A stretch of DNA of 19,897 nt from Scybalousia_A sp964639765 (GTDB lineage Bacteria; Bacteroidota; Bacteroidia; Bacteroidales; P3): assembly GCA_964639765.1 (NCBI GenBank), contig CAZXEN010000032.1, positions 1 through 19,897 of the forward strand, in the 5' to 3' direction. Numbering within the stretch: position 1 is the first letter of the stretch; each line of letters opens with the position of its first letter. This document shows positions 15,089-19,897 of the stretch, piece after piece. The notes beneath the pieces were generated by a model. That model was given only the letters and a program-made list of their open reading frames with translations, searched no databases and had not been told where the DNA came from. The position numbers were made by a program, and so were the translations under genes.

Positions 15089-16384
15089 TTAATTTGTATA
15101 TGTTTCTATAAAAATATGTAACTCTTTTCCTATGGCATTAATAATATCCTTAGTGTCTTTTTCTGTTAAAGATTCATTGTAGAACAATTCTTTTTCATAG
15201 ATTTTATTTGAATCAAAAGAAGAATTATCTGTCGTTTTATATATGTGGTATTTATATATAAATTGTTGAAATTCCACATTTATTGAAAAAGATAGTGTTA
15301 CTAAGTCTTTAGATTTTTCTTGTTCAAACCAAACATAAGAAGAATAAATGTTCTCTTCATAGTCAAGCCATTCTTTTTTTGTATTCCATTCAACATTAGT
15401 AAATAGAGAATAAAACTCAGATAGTTCTAAATCTATTTTTCTTAATAAAGAATTAAATTCTTCGTGTAATATTTCTTCTTTTATATCTTCTGTAAGTTCA
15501 GGTTTATTAAGGTGATTATGATATTTTTTTTTCAATGCTTTCCGCCAATCATTACCTTCTTCAAGATTTTCTCCTTTTGCAGCCTTTATTGATAATTTTA
15601 GAGAAGATTCCAGACATTTACTCAAATATTCTACAAGTGGTATTATCTTGTCAATAGTTGCATTCGCTCCGTCAAAAGGCAATGAACCAACATTCACATC
15701 ACATTGATGTAAGGCAGAAAGATAATTGTGTTTATCATCTGTTTTTACTACAATCATCGGATAGTTATGTTTTGTAAGAATATAATTGACTATCAAACGT
15801 GATATTCTGCCGTTGCCGTCTTCAAACGGATGTATTCTTGTATAACGATAGTGAAACAGACTTGCAAGTTCTATAACGGATAAATGATGGTTTTGTTCTT
15901 CTTTGTTATACCACGCAATTAAATCTGACATCAAAGAAGGCGTTTCTTCTACACTTGCATATTCAAAAACTTCTCCCGTAATTGTTTTTACAGAATTAGG
16001 ACGTGTTTTATATATTCCTGCATGGACGGTGTAAGTTTTACCGTTCTTTGTTTCGGAATAATCTTCCCTAACCATTGTATGGTGAAGATTTCTTATGAAA
16101 GATTCAGTTAAAGGTCGCTCTTTGTCTTTTGCTTCTTCTCTAATAATTTTTAAGCAAAGGTTATGGGCTTTCATATCTTCCAAATCTTTCATCTTGGCAT
16201 TATCCGTAACTTCTCCGAATTTCAATAATAATTCCGTTTGTCCGTAAGTTAGAGTATTCCCTTCTATATGATTGGAATTATAATTAAACTCCAGCATAAA
16301 CTTTTCGTCTAACCGTCTTTGATATTCATCTTTCAATGGTTGTAACGACTGCCATTCTCTATATAATTTCTCTGTGGTATTCAT
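15089..16384 (-). CDS. fic: Fic-domain protein (class II autoinhibited AMPylator)
   Basis: 431 aa. The catalytic motif HPFEDGNGR is at residues 185-193, with the catalytic His185 and a downstream Arg196 in ISRLI; it is complete, so AMP transfer from ATP to a hydroxyl of a target protein is expected. The inhibitory motif S/TxxxE(G/N) is at Ser37-Glu41-Gly42 (SNHIEG) in the N-terminal helix, which would keep the enzyme off until released. A 180-residue C-terminal domain (about 250-431) has no obvious family. The gene starts 8 nt after the thiG stop and ends 12 nt before mod, so it links the thiamin operon to the restriction-modification genes. An A9 run at codons 285-287 lies between the Fic core and the C-terminal domain. 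The protein target is unknown. Confidence 0.9.
   Translation of the reverse strand: MNTTEKLYREWQSLQPLKDEYQRRLDEKFMLEFNYNSNHIEGNTLTYGQTELLLKFGEVTDNAKMKDLEDMKAHNLCLKIIREEAKDKERPLTESFIRNLHHTMVREDYSETKNGKTYTVHAGIYKTRPNSVKTITGEVFEYASVEETPSLMSDLIAWYNKEEQNHHLSVIELASLFHYRYTRIHPFEDGNGRISRLIVNYILTKHNYPMIVVKTDDKHNYLSALHQCDVNVGSLPFDGANATIDKIIPLVEYLSKCLESSLKLSIKAAKGENLEEGNDWRKALKKKYHNHLNKPELTEDIKEEILHEEFNSLLRKIDLELSEFYSLFTNVEWNTKKEWLDYEENIYSSYVWFEQEKSKDLVTLSFSINVEFQQFIYKYHIYKTTDNSSFDSNKIYEKELFYNESLTEKDTKDIINAIGKELHIFIETYTN
15534..15542 (-). repeat. A9 homopolymer inside fic
   Basis: Nine A on the coding strand form codons 285-287 (Lys-Lys-Lys in ALKKKYHN). A one-base slip would leave the Fic core (HPFEDGNGR at 185-193) intact but remove the C-terminal domain. 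Slippage itself is not visible in one sequence. Confidence 0.5.
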
Positions 16385-16392
16385 AATCGTTT

Positions 16393-17190
16393 CTACTTCA
16401 TATCCACGTTTGCCTGTTCGTCATCAAGAAAAGAGGTTAGGGGAGAGGTTGCTTGAGCGAAAACAGATGTAGCAGGTATTCCTGCAAGAAAGGCTTTTCT
16501 TCCGGCCTCAATACCCATGGCAAAGGCTTCAGCCATTGTTATAGGATTGTCTGCAATGGCGATTGCAGTGTTAATCATACAGGCATCTGCTCCCATCTCC
16601 ATACTTTCACAAGCATCCTTGGGAGATCCAAGTCCGGCATCCACTATAACAGGCACATTGCTTTGGTCTATGATGATTTGAAGCATATCCTTGCATTTGA
16701 TACCTTTGTTTGTGCCAATAGGGGAAGCCAAAGGCATAACTGCAACGGCTCCCATTTCCTCCAATTGCTTGCATGCGGTTGGGTCCGGCATAATATAAGG
16801 CATGACATTGAAACCAAGTTTAACCAGTTCTTCGGTAGCCAAAAGGGTTTCTTTTACATCTGGAAGAAGATACTTGGCATCCGGGTGGATTTCTAACTTT
16901 ATCCACTCCGTCTGGTAGAGTTCCCTACTCATTTTTGCAGCAAAGACGGCTTCTTTTGTATCCCTTACACCAGAAGTGTTAGGCAAAAGCATACAGTCTT
17001 TTGGTATGTAGTCCAAAATGTTTTCACTTGCCGAGTCTTCTGTGCCTAAACGTTTCAAGGCAGTTGTTACCATTGCTGATTTGCTTGCAATGATGCTCTG
17101 ACGCATTACTTCGTTACTTGGAAATTTTCCTGTTCCTATTATAAGACGGGAAGAAAGCTCTTTGTCTGCTATTTTTAGGATATCATTCAT
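16393..17190 (-). CDS. thiG: Thiazole synthase ThiG
   Basis: 265 aa. ThiG condenses 1-deoxy-D-xylulose 5-phosphate, dehydroglycine from ThiH, and the sulfur of ThiS thiocarboxylate to form the thiazole phosphate. The Schiff-base lysine is Lys98 in EWIKLEI. LLPNTSGVRDTKEAV, MPLASPIGTNKGI, PVIVDAGLGSPKDA and MGADACMINTAIA are the expected TIM-barrel loops. Its start overlaps the thiE stop by 8 bases, which indicates coupled translation. It ends 8 nt before the fic ATG; in related operons thiC would follow here. Confidence 0.96.
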   Translation of the reverse strand: MNDILKIADKELSSRLIIGTGKFPSNEVMRQSIIASKSAMVTTALKRLGTEDSASENILDYIPKDCMLLPNTSGVRDTKEAVFAAKMSRELYQTEWIKLEIHPDAKYLLPDVKETLLATEELVKLGFNVMPYIMPDPTACKQLEEMGAVAVMPLASPIGTNKGIKCKDMLQIIIDQSNVPVIVDAGLGSPKDACESMEMGADACMINTAIAIADNPITMAEAFAMGIEAGRKAFLAGIPATSVFAQATSPLTSFLDDEQANVDMK

Positions 17191-18355
17191 AATATTGAAA
17201 TGTTTTAATTATCGTTTCTATTGTTTGTTTTTTGTTATATGAGTTGGATATAAGTCCTGAAATGGCAACGCCATAAACTCCTGTTTCCTTCAATGCTGCC
17301 AAGTCCTCTGACTCTATACCTCCTATGGCGTAAAAAGGAATTCTTATTCTTTCATTGTTTAGTCTTTCTATTATTTTTCCATAACCTTCCAAGCCAAGAA
17401 TAGGAGAGAGGTTCTTTTTTGTTGTGGTGAATCTGTAAGGTCCTATTCCCAGATAGTCTGCACCGTGTTTTATGGCTTGCAGTACATCTTCTATGGTATT
17501 GCAAGTTGCACCAAGTAGATATTTGTTAGAAGTTATCTCTTTGGCTTGTTGTATTGGCATATCGTTTTTGCCTAAATGTACTCCGTCAAAAAGATTGCTT
17601 TGCAGAAGATTTATCCTGTCATCCACGGTAAGCAAAGCACAATGCTTATCACAAAGAGGACGGAGAACCTTTGCAAGTTCCACAACCAGACTGTCTTCGG
17701 CTTTTTTCATCCTGAGTTGAATAAATTTTATGCCGTGCTGTAATACATCCTTGCAATCCTGCAGTGTCTCTTCCGCATCTTTGTTCGGAGAAATGAACAT
17801 GGTCTTAGGAAGATTCCAGAGTTCCGAAAGCATAGCAAAGGATTTGAAACCGATGCCTTGCAACTTGTCTATGTTGTCATAAGTTATGCCTCCGAGTGCC
17901 ACAACCTTGTCGTCCAAGATGTCGTCATTGAAGCCCTGTTGCAAATCTTTTAAGGAAAATTTGGAAGTGTAGCCTTGTTTGCTTATGCTGTCAAATATTG
18001 GCGAAAGAAAACAATATTCTGCCTTGTGTTTCCAAAGATTTATTTCCTCCAGACTATGACAAGAGACGGAGATACGTTTGTTTTTGTACTCTTCCTTGGG
18101 GATTGGATTGCGTTTGTTGAGATGTATTCCTCCTAAGTCAAACTCCAAAGCCAAATGATGATAATCGTGTAAGGAAAGGCGTTCTTTCACAAAAGGATTA
18201 TCAAAACGGGAAAGATATTCTTTCATCTGTTCTTCGGTGAAAAAGGGCTTGCGGATGTGGAAATACTCAACCTCGCCGCTAAGAATAAGGTTTGTTATCC
18301 TGCGATGTTCAGAAAAAACATTCTCTTGCGGTGTAATTCCTATCAGCCTCCGCAT
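17183..18355 (-). CDS. thiE: TenI-like domain fused to thiamin phosphate synthase ThiE
   Basis: 390 aa, about twice the usual 200-210. Residues 1-185 form a TenI-like domain: HIRKP at 33-37, GGIHLNKR at 75-82, SPIFDSISKQGY at 118-129, GGI at 155-157. Residues 187-390 are a full ThiE: QLRMK at 213-217, VDDR at 244-247, DGVHLGKNDMP at 257-267, GATC at 282-285, the pyrophosphate loop GPYRFTTTK ending at Lys313, and GGI at 345-347. The C-terminal half should join HMP-PP and thiazole phosphate to thiamin phosphate. The N-terminal half may aromatise the thiazole tautomer, as TenI does. One uninterrupted frame supports a true fusion. It overlaps thiS by 13 bases and thiG by 8. Confidence 0.9.
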   Translation of the reverse strand: MRRLIGITPQENVFSEHRRITNLILSGEVEYFHIRKPFFTEEQMKEYLSRFDNPFVKERLSLHDYHHLALEFDLGGIHLNKRNPIPKEEYKNKRISVSCHSLEEINLWKHKAEYCFLSPIFDSISKQGYTSKFSLKDLQQGFNDDILDDKVVALGGITYDNIDKLQGIGFKSFAMLSELWNLPKTMFISPNKDAEETLQDCKDVLQHGIKFIQLRMKKAEDSLVVELAKVLRPLCDKHCALLTVDDRINLLQSNLFDGVHLGKNDMPIQQAKEITSNKYLLGATCNTIEDVLQAIKHGADYLGIGPYRFTTTKKNLSPILGLEGYGKIIERLNNERIRIPFYAIGGIESEDLAALKETGVYGVAISGLISNSYNKKQTIETIIKTFQYYE

Positions 18356-18546
18356 GTGGCACGTATTATTGTTATCCTGTCACCTTCTTTCAGTACTGTT
18401 TTCTGCCAGTTTTCCTGTTGCAGGACTTCTTCTCCAAGTGCCAATGCAACAGGTTCGTCTTTTTTTATGCCTATGATTTCAACAAGTTCACAGACGGTGC
18501 AACCCACAGGGACGATTTTTTCTTTGTTATTTACCCTTACTTTCAT
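18343..18546 (-). CDS. thiS: Sulfur carrier protein ThiS
   Basis: 67 aa, the expected size, ubiquitin-like fold. It ends in Gly-Gly (RATCGG), the C-terminus that is adenylated and thiocarboxylated to deliver sulfur to ThiG. MKVRVNNKEKI and LALGEEVLQQENWQKTVLKEGDRI are standard family segments. It is the first gene after the TPP riboswitch. Its adenylating partner (ThiF or MoeB) is not in the window, so activation must come from a gene elsewhere. Confidence 0.94.
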   Translation of the reverse strand: MKVRVNNKEKIVPVGCTVCELVEIIGIKKDEPVALALGEEVLQQENWQKTVLKEGDRITIIRATCGG

Positions 18547-18611
18547 ATTTTGCCTATTTTTTAGTTAAGGGTGTCTGATATTAAAATATTAAGGAAAGAA
18601 TACAGTGAGAA

Positions 18612-18697
18612 AACATTTTTCAAAGTCTGCATTACCAGACTTGTCAAAGGGTATAATCTCAGCCTATCCTTTTTCTTATATAAGCACCCCTAATTAT
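18612..18697 (-). ncRNA. TPP riboswitch (thi-box)
   Basis: On the minus strand AGGGGTGCT is followed by the hallmark GGCTGAGA and ATACCC, then a P5 hairpin AGTCTG-gtaatg-CAGACT and an A-rich 3' end. P2 (GGGGU/ACCC) and P3 (GCUUAU/AUAGGC with one GU) both pair. P4 is short (CAA/UUG with one extra U) compared with the usual stem. A -7 element sits just upstream, so transcription should begin at about the first riboswitch base. It should lower expression of thiS-thiE-thiG, and anything co-transcribed, when thiamin diphosphate is plentiful. Downstream ACACCC could pair with the GGGTG of the P2 strand as part of an expression platform; this is only a possibility. Confidence 0.9.
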
Positions 18698-18706
18698 TTC
18701 AGACCG

Positions 18707-18714
18707 CAAAGATA
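18707..18714 (-). promoter_or_regulatory. -7 promoter element of the thiamin operon
   Basis: Minus-strand TATCTTTG fits TAnnTTTG exactly and lies about 10 bases upstream of the riboswitch. The -33 region overlaps the end of thiD and has no clear TTTG. Confidence 0.6.
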
Positions 18715-18720
18715 AGACAA

Positions 18721-19563
18721 TTATTTTATCTGTTGTATTTTTTTGAGAAGTTTTTCCGGTGCAAAGAAATGATTAAGACTTCCATTGCCGTGACCTAATT
18801 CCATATCTGAGGCTTCTTTTATTGCAGAATGTACATATAGTTTTGCTTTTTCCACTGCTTGTTTCATCTCAAAGCCCAAAGCAAGACAAGAACATATTGC
18901 AGAAGAAAGGCTGCAGCCTGTTCCGTGTGTGTTGCTGGAATCTATCTTTTCCAAGGAAAACATCTCTATTTCTCCCTTATTGTTCAAGAAAACATCTGTC
19001 ATTCTGTTGCTTTCCAGATGTCCTCCTTTGATTAAGACGTTTCTGCACTTGAAATTTTTTTGTATTTCTTTTGCAGCCATGACCATTTCATCCAAGTTTT
19101 TTACACCAAACCCGCAAATCTTTCCTGCCTCAAAAAGATTTGGGGTAAGAATGTCTGTCATCGGGAATAATTCTTTTTTCAGAGTGTCAAGAAAATCTTC
19201 TTTTGCCAGCATTCCTCCAGATGTGGCTATCAGGACAGGGTCTAAAACAACAAAGCCTTTATAGTTCATTTTCTTCAGAGACTGTTTTATTGCAAAAACA
19301 TTTTCGGTTGTATATATCATACCTATCTTTATTGCAAGAATATCAAAGTCTTTCAGGACGCATTCTATCTGAGCCGAAAGAACATCGGGTTTTGTTGCCA
19401 TAATGTCTCTTACTTCCATAGTGTTTTGTGCAGTTATGGCAGTGATACACGATGTAGCATAACAGCCTAAAGCACTCATGGTCTTGATATCTGCCTGTAT
19501 TCCTGCACCACCGCAAGAATCACTGCCGGCAATGGTCATTGTTGCAAAAGGTTTTTGTTTCAT
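18721..19563 (-). CDS. thiD: HMP/HMP-phosphate kinase ThiD
   Basis: 280 aa, a ribokinase-fold enzyme that phosphorylates HMP phosphate from ThiC to the diphosphate used by ThiE. SDSCGGAGIQADIKTMSALG near the start binds the pyrimidine, KGGH lies in the middle, and the anion-hole motif THGTGC is at about 212-217. It stands immediately upstream of the riboswitch operon in the same direction and has its own -7 element, so it is probably expressed separately and not under the TPP riboswitch. No TPP motif is seen in its 22-base leader. Confidence 0.95.
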   Translation of the reverse strand: MKQKPFATMTIAGSDSCGGAGIQADIKTMSALGCYATSCITAITAQNTMEVRDIMATKPDVLSAQIECVLKDFDILAIKIGMIYTTENVFAIKQSLKKMNYKGFVVLDPVLIATSGGMLAKEDFLDTLKKELFPMTDILTPNLFEAGKICGFGVKNLDEMVMAAKEIQKNFKCRNVLIKGGHLESNRMTDVFLNNKGEIEMFSLEKIDSSNTHGTGCSLSSAICSCLALGFEMKQAVEKAKLYVHSAIKEASDMELGHGNGSLNHFFAPEKLLKKIQQIK

Positions 19564-19591
19564 GATAACATTATTGTAAATATTGACTTTG

Positions 19592-19599
19592 CAAAGTTA
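19592..19599 (-). promoter_or_regulatory. -7 promoter element of thiD
   Basis: Minus-strand TAACTTTG is an exact TAnnTTTG match 28 bases upstream of the thiD start. No clear -33 TTTG is found at the usual distance. Confidence 0.55.
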
Positions 19600-19631
19600 G
19601 TATTTTTTTTGTCCACCTCTTGGGAAAAGAA

Positions 19632-19645
19632 GCAAATTAATTTGC
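19632..19645. repeat. 14-bp perfect palindrome in the divergent promoter region
   Basis: GCAAATTAATTTGC is its own reverse complement, without a loop. It lies between the two divergent start regions and overlaps the TTTG proposed as -33 of the glycosyltransferase promoter, so it may be a regulator site. Confidence 0.45.
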
Positions 19646-19672
19646 AAAACTATACGGAAAACAAAATATTTG
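19641..19672 (+). promoter_or_regulatory. Promoter of the glycosyltransferase gene
   Basis: Plus-strand TTTG (19641-19644) and, 20 bases on, AATATTTG (19665-19672), one mismatch from TAnnTTTG. This gives a leader of about 40 bases to the ATG at 19721. Confidence 0.45.
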
Positions 19673-19720
19673 CAGTCAAATAACGTTAAATACTAATAAA
19701 ATACCGCAAAAACAGACAAT

Positions 19721-19897
19721 ATGGATATATCAGTTGTAATATCACTTTTAAACGAAGAGGAATCACTTCAGCCATTGACAGAATGGATTGCAAAGGTTAT
19801 GCAGGAAAATTCCTACACATACGAAATAATAATGATAGACGATGGAAGCAAGGACGGTTCATGGAAAGAAATAGAAAGACTATCTGCAGAAAACAAC
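19721..19897 (+). CDS. Family 2 glycosyltransferase, N-terminal part (cut by window edge)
   Basis: 59 codons from ATG 19721 run open to the right edge. The protein begins MDISVVISLLNEEESL, the nucleotide-sugar-binding opening of GT-A family 2 enzymes, and reaches IIMIDDGSKDGSW, the DDGSxDG motif that holds the sugar-nucleotide diphosphate. This resembles the dolichyl-phosphate-mannose synthase-like group, which usually has C-terminal membrane helices beyond the part seen here. It is the only plus-strand gene in the window, divergent from thiD. Confidence 0.85.
   Translation, partial: MDISVVISLLNEEESLQPLTEWIAKVMQENSYTYEIIMIDDGSKDGSWKEIERLSAENN

Noticed and set aside
9926..16384. Transposase or integrase to explain the insertion, or flanking direct repeats
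   Set aside because: No such gene and no obvious target duplication are visible at 9112/16393, so mobility is inferred only from position and composition.

Overview
The window looks like a chromosomal segment of a low-GC member of the Bacteroidota. Three things point there. Several gene starts are preceded by the TAnnTTTG -7 element used by the Bacteroidota housekeeping sigma factor, with little Shine-Dalgarno signal. The thiamin genes follow the riboswitch-thiS-thiE-thiG-thiC-thiH order I know from that phylum. The thiE product carries an N-terminal TenI-like domain of the kind seen beside ThiE in Bacteroides relatives. Nothing here fixes the genus. Almost every gene is on the minus strand; only a glycosyltransferase cut off by the right edge is on the plus strand.

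Left end (1-540): an AT-rich region without genes, holding three copies of a GC-rich palindromic element. Two copies form a perfect 53-bp inverted pair (3-55 and 461-513). Positions 543-5667 hold a minus-strand redox cluster. In transcription order it contains a 58-aa cysteine-containing protein, an AraC-type regulator, an iron-sulfur-flavoprotein-like reductase, an exported cupin/carboxymuconolactone-decarboxylase-like protein, an NTF2-like lipoprotein, an SDR dehydrogenase, a flavodoxin-like lipoprotein, and the C-terminal stump of an aldo/keto reductase. A bacterioferritin-like gene that has lost most ferroxidase ligands lies at 5752-6207.

Middle and right (6335-19563): a thiamin operon. 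A TPP riboswitch (about 18612-18697) precedes thiS, a fused TenI-ThiE gene, and thiG, which overlap one another. thiC and thiH lie about 7.3 kb further on, after an AT-rich block containing fic, a type III methyltransferase (mod), a RhuM-family gene, a type III restriction subunit (res) and an HU-family gene. fic starts 8 nt after the thiG stop, with 8-25 nt between the four defence-type genes, so the block reads as if spliced into the operon. thiD stands just upstream with its own -7 element. ThiS/ThiG/ThiH would make the thiazole, ThiC/ThiD the pyrimidine diphosphate, and ThiE would join them. No thiF is visible in the window.

The most unusual feature is the Fic-Mod-RhuM-Res module inside a TPP-riboswitch operon. 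If co-transcribed, thiamin status would influence a restriction-modification system, and thiC/thiH expression would depend on reading through it or on a promoter inside the insert.
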